64,000 nucleotides of DNA from Mycobacterium shimoidei (GCA_002101905.1 LQPU01000032.1:248001-312000), one strand, 5' to 3'. Shown: positions 45,710 through 54,363, counted from the stretch's first letter. Notes: generated by a model not told the origin, from the sequence alone. A program made the numbers and translations.

Positions 45710-46884
45710 AAGTCAATCTCGGGTTCGGGGCGCACAACTCCCACGATTGGGAGCGTGTGCTGGCCGCGGATTTCAGCCGCCCGCCCGCAACCCCCGACTG
45801 GCAGTGCGTACAGGGAACCTTGGCGATTGCCGATCTGGCCGAACCGCTCGGGTTCGACGGCATCTGGATGCCCGAGCACTGCGGAACACCGTATGGCATG
45901 ACGCCCAACCCGATTCAGACACTGAGCTACTTCGCCGGCCGCACCGAGCGGGTGAGCCTGGGTACGTTCGTCGTCGTGGCGCCCTGGTGGCATCCGGTCC
46001 GGCTGGCGCACCAGATCGCCTACCTCGACATCATCTCCAACAGCCGCTACACCACGATCGGCATCGGCCGCGGCGTGTCCAAGGGCGAGTTCGACGCGGT
46101 CGGGGTCCCGCGAGAGGAAAGCCGGCAGCGGTTCAACGAAACCCTCGACATTCTGCAGCTGGCGTTGAGCGGAAAGCGGTTCTCCTACGAGGGTGAGATC
46201 TTCACCGTCCCGGAGATGTCACTGCGCCCGGAGCCGAAGAGCGACGACCTGTTCTCCCGGATCTACAGCTCGTCATCGACCGCGGAGTCCCTGGAGATCT
46301 TGGCTCGCCGCGGAATGGTGCCGCTGTTCGTCGGCAACAAGCCGATCGAGGACGCCGGCCGGGAAGTCCAGAAGGTCAACACGTTCCGCAAAGAAGAAGG
46401 CCTGCCTCCCTGCCAACCCAAGAACGTGATGTTCATGTACTGCTGCGCCAACGCCGAGGACGCGGCGAAAACCGAAGAGTGGATCTGGACGGCAAACCGC
46501 GATGTCACCGTGCATTACGGCTTCGCCGACGCTTCCAACTTCAAAGGTGTCAAGGGGTATGAGGCCTACGCGGCCCGGGAGGCCAGTGCGACCGCGGTGC
46601 TGGCATCCCAGGTGCAACAGGGCGAGAAGAGTAAGTCGAAGACACCTGGGTATCACGCCTCCAACCTGTTGATCGGCACCCCGGACGTGATTTTCGACCG
46701 CCTGGTGGCCGCCCAAGAGGCGTGCTCGTTCTGTGAGCTGACGATCGTGCCGCAATTCGGCACGATGCCATACGAGGAGGCGATGGCCAGCACCGAACTG
46801 TTCGCCAAGGAGGTGCTGCCGCAAGCCCAGAAGATGGCGGCGCCGCTGCATGCGGCGGCCCTTCCGGAGAACGCACTGGCATGA
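45706..46884 (+). CDS. LLM-class (luciferase-like) flavin-dependent monooxygenase
   Basis: The 392-residue TIM-barrel protein starts at GTG 45706. It has the bacterial-luciferase-like pattern: LAEPLGFDGIWMPEHCG, RTERVSLGTFVVVAPWWHPVR, IGIGRGVSKGEFDAVGV and a C-terminal FCELTIVPQFGTMP. Such enzymes use reduced FMN or F420. It overlaps the Rieske gene by ATGA and ends within the first copy of the 52-bp tandem repeat. In context it would provide a further oxygenation step, or supply reduced flavin chemistry on the same substrate. Confidence 0.88.
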   Translation: MKVNLGFGAHNSHDWERVLAADFSRPPATPDWQCVQGTLAIADLAEPLGFDGIWMPEHCGTPYGMTPNPIQTLSYFAGRTERVSLGTFVVVAPWWHPVRLAHQIAYLDIISNSRYTTIGIGRGVSKGEFDAVGVPREESRQRFNETLDILQLALSGKRFSYEGEIFTVPEMSLRPEPKSDDLFSRIYSSSSTAESLEILARRGMVPLFVGNKPIEDAGREVQKVNTFRKEEGLPPCQPKNVMFMYCCANAEDAAKTEEWIWTANRDVTVHYGFADASNFKGVKGYEAYAAREASATAVLASQVQQGEKSKSKTPGYHASNLLIGTPDVIFDRLVAAQEACSFCELTIVPQFGTMPYEEAMASTELFAKEVLPQAQKMAAPLHAAALPENALA

Positions 46885-46984
46885 CGCGCCGGCGACGATG
46901 CAGAGCGCAGCGATGAGGAGGAGCGGCGCCATATGACGCGCCGGCGACGATGCAGAGCGCAGCGATGAGGAGGAGCGGCGCCAT
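46881..46984. repeat. MIRU-type tandem repeat, two perfect 52-bp copies
   Basis: Positions 46881-46932 and 46933-46984 are identical 52-bp units (beginning atgacgcgccggcgacg and ending ggagcggcgccat). The sequence matches mycobacterial interspersed repetitive units as I remember them, including insertion at an ATGA stop/start junction. The first ATG overlaps the LLM stop. Each unit encodes an 11-codon peptide and carries gaggaggag before the next ATG, so translation can pass through to the monooxygenase at 46985. It is a potential VNTR locus. Confidence 0.9.
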
Positions 46985-48826
46985 ATGACCACAGACTGCG
47001 AGCAACCCACGCAGACGCCCGACGACATCGACATCGAGGCGTTGCGGGAGAAATACCGCCAGGAACGGGAAAAGCGACTGCGCCCAGAGGGATCCAAGCA
47101 GTACGTCGAACTCACTGACGACTTCGCCGGCTACTACGAAACCGACCCGCACTCGCCGCCCTTGGTTCGCGACCCGATATCAGCGGACATCGACGTCGCT
47201 GTCTTGGGTGGCGGGTTCGCTGGCCTGCTCGCGGCGGCCCACTTGAAGAAGGCCGGCGTGGAGGATGTCCACATCATCGAGCTCGGCGGCGACTTCGGTG
47301 GTGTCTGGTACTGGAACCGCTACCCCGGCATACAGTGCGACAACGAATCGTATTGCTACATACCGATGCTTGAAGAGCTCGACTTCATGCCCAGCAAGAA
47401 GTTCGCCGACGGCGCCGAAATCTACGAGCATTGCCGCCGCATCGGAAAGCACTTCGGGCTCTACGACACCGCGATCTTGTCCACCCAAGTCCGTGCGCTG
47501 CGCTGGGACGAGCAGATCAAGCGCTGGCGCATCGACACCGACCGCGCCGACGACATCCGCGCCCGGTTCGTCGTCATGGCCTCCGGCCCCTTCCACCGGC
47601 CCAAGCTGCCCGGCATCCCCGGTATCAAGGACTTCAAGGGGCACAGCTTCCATTCATCTCGGTGGGACTATGACTACACCGGCGGAGACACCAGCGGCGG
47701 GCTGTACAAGCTGGCCGACAAACGTGTGGCGCTGGTGGGCACTGGCGCTACCGGAGTCCAACTCGTCCCCCATCTCGGCCGATACGCCAAGCACCTGTAT
47801 GTGTTCCAGCGGACACCGTCGTCGGTCGACGTCCGCAACAACACACCGACCGATCCCGAATGGGTGAAGTCGCTGCGGCCGGGCTGGCAAAAGGAGCGGC
47901 AACGCAACTTTCATGCCTGGACCTTCGAGGGCATGGCGTTGGGGCAGCCCGATCTGGTGTGCGACTTCTGGACCGAACTGGGACGCAACACCGCGGCGCG
48001 GGTGCAAGCGCTCGACGATCCCGCGTCGATGACGCCCGAACAGTTCATGGCGATCCGTGAAGAGGAAGACTACAAAGTGATGGAGCGGCTGCGCCGCCGC
48101 GTCGCCAGCATCGTGAAAGATCCCGAGACCGCCGAAGCACTCAAGCCCTATTACCGGTTTTTGTGCAAACGGCCCTGCTCCAACGACGAATATCTGGCAA
48201 CCTTCAACCGGCCCAACGTCACGCTGGTGGATGTGTCCGCGTGCAAGGGCGTGCAGCGCGCCACCGAAAAGGGGCTGGTCGCCAACGACGTTGAATACGA
48301 GGTTGATTGCATCATCTACGCCAGCGGCTTTGAAATCACCACGGAAATCAGCCGACGCTACTCGATCGACACCATCGAGGGCCGTGACGGCGTGTCGCTG
48401 TTCGACCACTGGCGCGACGGCTACAAGACGCTGCACGGGATGACCAGCGTCGGCTTCCCGAACCAGTTCTACACCGGCTTCACCCAGGTGGGTATTTCGG
48501 CCAATATCGCCGCGAATTACGAACTGCAGGGCGAGCACATCGCCTACATCATCGCCGAGGCGCTGGCCCGCGGCGCGCTCACCGTGGAGCCGAGCCCGGC
48601 CGCACAAAACGAGTGGTGCCGGACCATCCGCGAAACCGCGATCGACAACTCGGCATTCGACGCCCAATGCACGCCGGGCTACTACAACAACGAAGGCGGC
48701 GGTGGCGGAGAAGGTCTCCGCTCGCACCTGGGCGAGCCGTATGGGCCGGGCTTCTACGCATTCGCGGACCTGTTGGCGCAGTGGCGCGCCAAGGGTGATC
48801 TCGACGGTCTGCTGTTGGGAACGTGA
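46985..48826 (+). CDS. Baeyer-Villiger-type flavin monooxygenase
   Basis: The 613-residue FAD/NADPH enzyme has a basic/acidic N-terminal extension of about 60 residues (EKYRQEREKRLRPEGSKQYV), found in long BVMOs acting on large cyclic ketones. It has GGGFAGLLAA (FAD site, about 78), the BVMO fingerprint near FKGHSFHSSRWDYDY, and GTGATGVQLVPHLG (NADPH site). The probable reaction is ketone to ester or lactone. It follows the MIRU repeats directly, using their gaggaggag as ribosome site. It pairs logically with the SDRs (alcohol to ketone) and the beta-propeller (possible lactonase). Confidence 0.9.
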   Translation: MTTDCEQPTQTPDDIDIEALREKYRQEREKRLRPEGSKQYVELTDDFAGYYETDPHSPPLVRDPISADIDVAVLGGGFAGLLAAAHLKKAGVEDVHIIELGGDFGGVWYWNRYPGIQCDNESYCYIPMLEELDFMPSKKFADGAEIYEHCRRIGKHFGLYDTAILSTQVRALRWDEQIKRWRIDTDRADDIRARFVVMASGPFHRPKLPGIPGIKDFKGHSFHSSRWDYDYTGGDTSGGLYKLADKRVALVGTGATGVQLVPHLGRYAKHLYVFQRTPSSVDVRNNTPTDPEWVKSLRPGWQKERQRNFHAWTFEGMALGQPDLVCDFWTELGRNTAARVQALDDPASMTPEQFMAIREEEDYKVMERLRRRVASIVKDPETAEALKPYYRFLCKRPCSNDEYLATFNRPNVTLVDVSACKGVQRATEKGLVANDVEYEVDCIIYASGFEITTEISRRYSIDTIEGRDGVSLFDHWRDGYKTLHGMTSVGFPNQFYTGFTQVGISANIAANYELQGEHIAYIIAEALARGALTVEPSPAAQNEWCRTIRETAIDNSAFDAQCTPGYYNNEGGGGGEGLRSHLGEPYGPGFYAFADLLAQWRAKGDLDGLLLGT

Positions 48827-49741
48827 ATGACTGAGTTGCGATTCGACCAGCGGGTAGCCGTGATCACAGGCGCCGCACGGGGATTGGGGCGCGCCTACGC
48901 GGTCCTGCTGGCCTCGCGGGGGGCCAGGGTCGTCGTCAACGACACCGGAGGCAGTCTGACCGGGGATGGTGTCGACTCCGGGCCCGCGGGCGAGGTGGTC
49001 GAGCAGATCCGGTCTGCCGGCGGTGACGCGGTCGCGTGTACCGAGTCGGTGGCGACACCATCCGGGGGCAAGGCGATTATCGAGACTGCGCTGGATCATT
49101 TCGGACGCGTCGACATTCTCGTGCACAACGCCGGCACCGTTCGTCGGGCACCGCTGACGCAGATGAGCTATGAGGACTTCGACGCGGTACTCGACGTGCA
49201 CCTGCGGGGTGCTTTTCATGTCGTGCGTCCGGCGTTTCCGCTCATGCGCGAGGCCCGCTACGGCCGGATCGTGTTGACGTCGTCGATCGGCGGTTTGTAC
49301 GGCAACCACGGTGTGGCCAACTACGCCGCCGCGAAGGCAGGACTTGTCGGCTTATCCAATGTCGTCGCGCTGGAAGGTGCGTCCGACAACGTGATGTGCA
49401 ATGTCATTGTGCCCTCGGCAGTGACCAGAATGGCCGAGGGACTGGACACTTCGGCGTATCCGCCGATGGACCCGGATCTGGTTGCACCGGTCGTAGGCCT
49501 GCTCGCTCACGAAGCCTGCCCAATCACCGGTGAGATGCTGGTGTCCGTCGCCGGCCGGGTGGCCAGGGCACTCGTCGCCGAGACACCGGGCGTATATCAC
49601 CCGTGCTGGTCGATCGAGCAGGTGTACGAAGAACTCGACGCCATCCGGGATACCCAGGCGCCGTTGGTCTTTCCGGTGGTGCCGGACGGGCATACCGACC
49701 ATCTGCGCTACAGCTTCGAGTTGGCGGGCCGCCATGGTTAA
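48827..49741 (+). CDS. Short-chain dehydrogenase (MFE-2-like 3-hydroxyacyl-CoA type)
   Basis: The 304-residue SDR starts with VITGAARGLGRAYAVLLASR and continues with VVVNDTGGSLTGDG, the form seen in the dehydrogenase domain of multifunctional enzyme type 2. NAGTVRRA, SSIGGLYGN and YAAAKAG give the catalytic residues. It likely oxidises a 3-hydroxyacyl-CoA. It begins 1 base after the BVMO stop and overlaps the CoA transferase start by 8 bases. Confidence 0.87.
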   Translation: MTELRFDQRVAVITGAARGLGRAYAVLLASRGARVVVNDTGGSLTGDGVDSGPAGEVVEQIRSAGGDAVACTESVATPSGGKAIIETALDHFGRVDILVHNAGTVRRAPLTQMSYEDFDAVLDVHLRGAFHVVRPAFPLMREARYGRIVLTSSIGGLYGNHGVANYAAAKAGLVGLSNVVALEGASDNVMCNVIVPSAVTRMAEGLDTSAYPPMDPDLVAPVVGLLAHEACPITGEMLVSVAGRVARALVAETPGVYHPCWSIEQVYEELDAIRDTQAPLVFPVVPDGHTDHLRYSFELAGRHG

Positions 49742-50909
49742 TGTTGACGGACGCACCGGCCCGCTGGCCGGAGTGCGCGTGGTCGACCTCACCGCAATGG
49801 TGATGGGACCGTACTGCACCCAGATCATGGCCGACATGGGCGCCGACGTGATCAAGGTGGAGCCGCCCGAAGGGGACAACACCCGTTACATCTCGGTCGG
49901 GCCGGAACCGTCGATGAGCGGTGTGTTCGTCAACGTCAACCGTGGCAAGCGCAGCATCACCCTCGACCTGCAGTCGCAGGCCGGCAAGAGCGCGCTGCGG
50001 GCACTCGTCGAAACCGCGGACGTGTTCATCCATTCGATGCGGTCCAAGGCAATCACCCAGCTCGGCTTCGGCTACACCGATGTCGCCGAGATCAATCCGG
50101 CGATTGTCTACACCAATTGCTACGGCTACGGCCGGCGAGGGCCGTATCGGGACCGACCGGCCTATGACGACACCATCCAGGCCGAATGCGGGCTTCCGGC
50201 CGTCCAGGAGCAGTTGACCGGTGAGGCCAGCTATGTCGGAACCATCATGGCGGACAAGGTCGCCGGGCTGACGGCGCTCTACGCGACGATGATGGCGCTG
50301 TTCCATCGCGAACGAACCGGCGAGGGACAAGAGGTCGAGGTCGCGATGTTCGAAACCATGGCGTCGTTCATGTTGGTCGAACACGCCAACGGTGCCATGT
50401 TCGATCCGCCGCTCGGTCCGGCCGTTTATCCGCGTACGGTTGCGCCCAACCGCAGGCCGTATCGCACCAGCGATGGTTATATCGCTGCGCTGATCTACAA
50501 CGACAAGCACTGGGCGGCATTCATCGACGCGGTCCAGCCGGCGTGGGCCACGTCGCAGCACGCCAGGCTGGAGCAGCGGGCGCGCGACATCGACACGATC
50601 TACGCGCTGCTTGCCGAAACGCTGCAGGAGCGAACGACCGACGAATGGCTCAAGTTGTTCCGTGAACTGGACATACCCGCAGCGCCGCTGAGCACCCCCG
50701 CCGAGTTATTCGACAATCCCCACCTGAATGCCGCCGGATTCTTCGAGACGGTGGATACTCCGCATGGACCCGTGCGGTTTCCCGGTGTGCCGACCTGGTT
50801 TTCGCGCAGTCCGGGACGGGTCACCGGTTCGGCCCCGCAGCTGGGTGCCGATACTGCGGAAGTGCTCGCTGAACTGGGGCGAGCGGAAGTGCCCCCGGCT
50901 CGCGCCTAG
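49734..50909 (+). CDS. Family III CoA transferase (CaiB/BaiF)
   Basis: ATG 49734 gives 391 residues. The N-terminal GVRVVDLTAMVMGPYCTQIM and MGADVIKVEPPEGDN, with the catalytic-position Asp in PAYDDTIQAE, are typical of family III (CaiB/BaiF) enzymes. These move CoA between carboxylic acids. It overlaps the SDR by 8 bases and ends the rightward operon. Together with the divergent acyl-CoA ligase it gives the cluster two routes for making CoA thioesters. Confidence 0.9.
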   Translation: MVNVDGRTGPLAGVRVVDLTAMVMGPYCTQIMADMGADVIKVEPPEGDNTRYISVGPEPSMSGVFVNVNRGKRSITLDLQSQAGKSALRALVETADVFIHSMRSKAITQLGFGYTDVAEINPAIVYTNCYGYGRRGPYRDRPAYDDTIQAECGLPAVQEQLTGEASYVGTIMADKVAGLTALYATMMALFHRERTGEGQEVEVAMFETMASFMLVEHANGAMFDPPLGPAVYPRTVAPNRRPYRTSDGYIAALIYNDKHWAAFIDAVQPAWATSQHARLEQRARDIDTIYALLAETLQERTTDEWLKLFRELDIPAAPLSTPAELFDNPHLNAAGFFETVDTPHGPVRFPGVPTWFSRSPGRVTGSAPQLGADTAEVLAELGRAEVPPARA

Positions 50910-51067
50910 GCGTGTCATCCCGGCAATTCGGATGAGCCGCACCTAAACTGGCCCTGTTCCAGCAGTAAGGGGGCGGCGACGTATCCGCGGCGACAACGAC
51001 ACCGGCCAAGCCAGCGGTCGGGACGCGCTAGGGGCGAGCCCGGCCGGGGTTTACCCTGCGCAGGTTC

Positions 51068-51168
51068 ATGGTGTTCGACGCCCCCGCTGGGTTGCCCCTC
51101 CCCGGCGTGCTCGCCTGGCCACATCACGAAGTAGCGACCGGCGTCCCGGCATTGACGCGCTGGACGGC
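51068..51168 (+). other. Frameshifted 5' end of the acyltransferase gene (C5 tract at 51081-51085)
   Basis: The conserved N-terminus expected before GTG 51169 (…PRWVAPPRRAR…RPGIDALDG) is present in frame back to about 51070, but that frame has no ATG, GTG or TTG before a stop at 50944. ATG 51068 is one base out of register. Adding one C to the C5 run at 51081-51085 would give MVFDAPRWVAPPRRAR and join the two. So the start is broken by a one-base deletion, by sequencing error, or by slippage. Confidence 0.6.
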
Positions 51169-53109
51169 GTGCGCGCGGTGGCGGTGGCGCTGGTGCTCGC
51201 CGATCACGGCGGCGTCCCCGGCATGGGCGGTGGATTTCTGGGTGTCGATATCTTCTTCGTGCTCAGCGGCTTTCTGATCACCTCCCTGCTGCTAGACGAA
51301 CTGGGGCGCACCGGCCGTATCGACCTGACCGGCTTCTGGACTCGCCGTGCACGACGGCTGCTGCCCGCGCTGGTGCTGATGGTGCTACTGGTTGCCGTTG
51401 GGCGACAGTTCTTTTCGGCCGAAGCCGTCGCGGGGTTGCGTGACGAGGCTGTCGCCACGTTCTTTTGGGCAGCGAACTGGATGTTCGTCGCGCAGAAGAC
51501 CGACTATTTCAGCCAGGGCGCACCGCCGTCACCGCTGCAGCATGCGTGGTCGCTTGGCGTCGAGGAGCAGTACTACCTGGTCTGGCCGCTGCTGCTGATT
51601 GCGGTGGCGGTCGCGTTGGCCGCGCGGGCACGTCGCCGGGGCAGGCTGGCCACCCTGGGTGGGGTTCGGCTGAGCATTTTTGTGCTGGCCACCCTGGGTG
51701 CGTTGGCGTCCGCGGCGGTTGCCGTCCTCGTCGCGTCCGACGCCACCCGTGATCGGGTCTATTTCGGCACCGACACCCGGGCCCAGGCGCTGCTGACGGG
51801 TTCGGCGGCGGCTGCGTTGCTGGTCGGGGATTGGCCGGCGCTGAATCGCGGCTGGTCGCTGATCCGGACGCGGTGGGGTAAGTGGACCGCGCGTCTGCTG
51901 CCGGTGATTGGCGTGGCCGCGCTCGGCGTTGCCGCGCATTACGCGACCGGTACAGCGGCCGAATTCCGGCACGGTCTGCTGGCGGCCGTTGCGGTGGCGG
52001 CTGTCTTGGTGATCGCGCCGGTGGCGCTGGATCAGCGCGGGCCCGTTGCCGTCGCGCTGGCGTGGCGTCCCCTGGTGTGGCTGGGCACCATCTCCTACGG
52101 CGTCTACCTCTGGCATTGGCCGATCTTTCTGGTGCTCAACGGAGAACGGACCGGCTGGTCGGGGCTTTCACTGTTCGCCCTGCGGTGCACGGCGACGCTG
52201 GCGGTATCGGCCGCATCGTGGTGGCTGATCGAGCAGCCGATCCGCAAGTGGCGGCCGGTGCGGGTGCCGTTGTTGCGGCTGGCCGCAGCCACCGCCGCAA
52301 CCGCGGCCGCCATGACGCTGCTCATTGTTCCGGTGGGGGCCAAATCGGGCGGGACGGAAACCAGCATGCCGCCGGGCATCTCGTCGGTCGCGGTGGTGTC
52401 ATCCTCGCCGCCGACCGGGAATCGCCCCGCGCGGGCCGTCGGCCAGCGCGATCCGCATCGGCCGTTCACCGTTTCGGTGTTCGGCGACTCGATCGGCTGG
52501 TCGTTGATGCACTACCTCCCGCCGACCCCCGGTTTCGATTTCGTCGACCACACGGTCATCGGGTGCAGCCTGGTCCGCGGCGGCCCGTACCGCTATCTCG
52601 GTGAGACCCTGAACCAGAAAAGTGAATGCGAATCATGGCCGAGCAGATGGTCGGCGCAACTCCGCGAGGACCAGCCCGACGCCGTCCTGTTGATCGTGGG
52701 CCGCTGGGAAACGGTGGACCGGGTCAATGAGGGACGCTGGACCCACATCGGTGAGCCGGCGTTCGACGCCTACATCGCCGGCGAGCTGAGCCGCGCCCTC
52801 GACATCCTCGGTGCCAGTGGGGCGCCGGTGACGGTGGCAAACCTGCCCTACAGCAGGCGCGGTGAGCAGCACGACGGAAGTCTGTACCCGGAGGATCAGC
52901 CCGAGCGGGTGGACAAATGGAACGCGTTGCTGCGCCGCACTATTGGGCACCGCCAGAACGTCGGGATACTTGACCTGAAGAAAAAGCTGTGCCCGGAGGG
53001 CGTTTACACCGCCAAAGTCGATGGCATTCCGGTGCGCAGCGACGGCGTTCACCTGACCGAGGAGGGCGTGAAATGGCTGACCCCATGGCTCGAGGAATCG
53101 CTGCGCTGA
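51169..53109 (+). CDS. Membrane acyltransferase 3 with C-terminal SGNH domain (Rv0111-like)
   Basis: The intact frame from GTG 51169 encodes 646 residues. The N-terminal half is an acyltransferase-3 domain with about ten membrane helices (GVDIFFVLSGFLITSLLL, HAWSLGVEEQYYLVWPLLL, WLGTISYGVYLWHWPIFL). The C-terminal extracytoplasmic SGNH-like domain has FGDSIGWSLMHY (catalytic Ser) and SDGVHLT (Asp-x-x-His). Such proteins O-acylate cell-envelope glycans or lipids. From memory it closely matches M. tuberculosis Rv0111. The true start is probably about 34 codons upstream, across the frameshift noted at 51068-51168. Confidence 0.87.
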   Translation: MRAVAVALVLADHGGVPGMGGGFLGVDIFFVLSGFLITSLLLDELGRTGRIDLTGFWTRRARRLLPALVLMVLLVAVGRQFFSAEAVAGLRDEAVATFFWAANWMFVAQKTDYFSQGAPPSPLQHAWSLGVEEQYYLVWPLLLIAVAVALAARARRRGRLATLGGVRLSIFVLATLGALASAAVAVLVASDATRDRVYFGTDTRAQALLTGSAAAALLVGDWPALNRGWSLIRTRWGKWTARLLPVIGVAALGVAAHYATGTAAEFRHGLLAAVAVAAVLVIAPVALDQRGPVAVALAWRPLVWLGTISYGVYLWHWPIFLVLNGERTGWSGLSLFALRCTATLAVSAASWWLIEQPIRKWRPVRVPLLRLAAATAATAAAMTLLIVPVGAKSGGTETSMPPGISSVAVVSSSPPTGNRPARAVGQRDPHRPFTVSVFGDSIGWSLMHYLPPTPGFDFVDHTVIGCSLVRGGPYRYLGETLNQKSECESWPSRWSAQLREDQPDAVLLIVGRWETVDRVNEGRWTHIGEPAFDAYIAGELSRALDILGASGAPVTVANLPYSRRGEQHDGSLYPEDQPERVDKWNALLRRTIGHRQNVGILDLKKKLCPEGVYTAKVDGIPVRSDGVHLTEEGVKWLTPWLEESLR

Positions 53110-53223
53110 CTTGCTGCCGGCCGCTTACGTTTGACGATATTGCAGGTTAGTGCCACCATATGGACAACATCTGTGTATGCGATGGCGCCCGCGCGCGCCC
53201 CGGCCGTGAGGAGGTGAGGGGAA

Positions 53224-53304
53224 ATGAGTCCGAGTGACTATTGCTATCCGCATTCGGTATCCGTTTCGTCCCGATCCGGTCGCGGCATTCCCGTAGCTGT
53301 TTGA
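53224..53304 (+). CDS. Possible 26-codon leader peptide
   Basis: ATG 53224 is preceded by an exceptionally strong ribosome site (gaggaggtgagggga). The 26-codon frame ends at TGA 53302-53304. The peptide contains Y-C-Y and is Ser/Arg-rich. It lies 51 bases before the 63-residue gene at 53356 and may be a regulatory upstream ORF. Third positions are less GC-biased than in genuine genes. Confidence 0.35.
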   Translation: MSPSDYCYPHSVSVSSRSGRGIPVAV

Positions 53305-53355
53305 CGGCTGCTCAGCGCAAAGCCGACCGGTCGGGCTTCCCGGCAGGAGAAGATC

Positions 53356-53547
53356 ATGGCTTTCGTTGTCGCACAGCACATTTCGCCAATGCTGCAAGTC
53401 GGCCGACGTCTGACGCGTCGGGTGTGGGCACGCTGCAACCTCACGCCGCAGGAGCGGGCCAACCTGTATGTGTCCCGGATGCCGGTGGCGGTAATCACCG
53501 CGTCGCTGGGCGGGCATCCGTCCCCTTCCGGCGGCCAGTACCGCTGA
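53356..53547 (+). CDS. Hypothetical 63-residue basic protein
   Basis: ATG 53356 follows ggcaggagaag, a good ribosome site. The 63-codon frame has GC-rich third positions, especially in its second half, and ends at TGA 53547. The product is basic (GRRLTRRVWARCNL) with one Cys and a Gly/Ser/Pro tail; no membrane helix or motif is visible. It is convergent with ldtA, with 51 bases between. It is probably real, but unassigned. Confidence 0.55.
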   Translation: MAFVVAQHISPMLQVGRRLTRRVWARCNLTPQERANLYVSRMPVAVITASLGGHPSPSGGQYR

Positions 53548-53598
53548 GGGGCCCCGTGACATCATCGGCGGCATCACTGCGCCACCGGCAACGTCGTA

Positions 53599-54363
53599 TT
53601 ACGCGATGACCTCGATCGGATCGCCGAGGCGCACGGTGTCGAAATACCACGCCGCGTTGTCCGGGCTCAGGTTGATGCAGCCGTGGCTGACGTTGGCATA
53701 GCCCTGCGAATCCACCGACCACGGCGCGGAGTGAACGTAGACGCCGCTCCAGGTGACCCGCACCGCGTACGACGCGGTGATCTTGTACCCGTCGGGCGAA
53801 CTGAGCGGGATGCCGATGGTTCGTGAATCCATCACGACCGTGCGCTCCTTCGACAGCGCGCTGTAGCTGCCGATCGGTGTCGGGCGACTGGGCTTGCCCA
53901 TCGACGCCGGCATTGTGCGCACCACCTCGCCGTTGATGCTGACCGTGAAGGTGTGCGCGGAGATGCTGGCGACGCCGCGGACCTCGTCGCCGGTTTCGAA
54001 ACCAGTCGACAAGCCGTGCACCGACAGGTCCACGTGGCTGCGCGGAGGCCAGTAGCTATCCGGGATCCATTGCACGACGGTGTCATTGACCCAATCGAAG
54101 TGCCCGGTGGTGTGGGTCGGTGAGCTGACCTTGATCGTGCGCTCGGCGGCGGAGCGGTTCGCGACCGGTCCGGTGAACGTGACGATCACGGGATGAGCGA
54201 CCCCGACCACCTCCCCGTTGGCCGGCTGGATGGATGCCACGCCCGTGATCGCGCTCGGCGGTGCGAACGCCGCCGTACTGGGGCTCGCGGATGTCGCCAC
54301 GGCCAACGCGACAACGCCTGCCGCGACAAGCACGTGTCGCACATGTCGAACCGATCTACGCAT
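53599..54363 (-). CDS. ldtA: L,D-transpeptidase LdtA (LdtMt1-like)
   Basis: ATG 54363, preceded by gaggggtggaag, gives 254 residues. There is a signal peptide (about 8-31), an Ig-like domain (about 35-125; PANGEVVGVAHPVIVTF) and a YkuD catalytic domain with the signature VYVHSAPWSVDSQGY and SHGCINLSPDNA (active-site His and Cys). It makes 3-to-3 cross-links in peptidoglycan and is the target of carbapenems. The sequence agrees with M. tuberculosis Rv0116c as I recall it. The 282 bases up to scoA form a divergent promoter region with no gene. Confidence 0.93.
   Translation of the reverse strand: MRRSVRHVRHVLVAAGVVALAVATSASPSTAAFAPPSAITGVASIQPANGEVVGVAHPVIVTFTGPVANRSAAERTIKVSSPTHTTGHFDWVNDTVVQWIPDSYWPPRSHVDLSVHGLSTGFETGDEVRGVASISAHTFTVSINGEVVRTMPASMGKPSRPTPIGSYSALSKERTVVMDSRTIGIPLSSPDGYKITASYAVRVTWSGVYVHSAPWSVDSQGYANVSHGCINLSPDNAAWYFDTVRLGDPIEVIA

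Noticed and set aside
46881-46984. CRISPR-like array
   Set aside because: The two units are contiguous with no spacers and lie in a stop/start overlap, which is the MIRU pattern.
51068-51277. Independent small gene starting at ATG 51068
   Set aside because: Its second part is the out-of-frame reading of the acyltransferase; the ATG is better explained as the displaced start of that gene.
53125-53577. Minus-strand frame of about 150 codons opposite the 63-residue gene
   Set aside because: Composition is dominated by Arg and Pro from reading a GC-rich strand backwards; no ribosome site and no motif.
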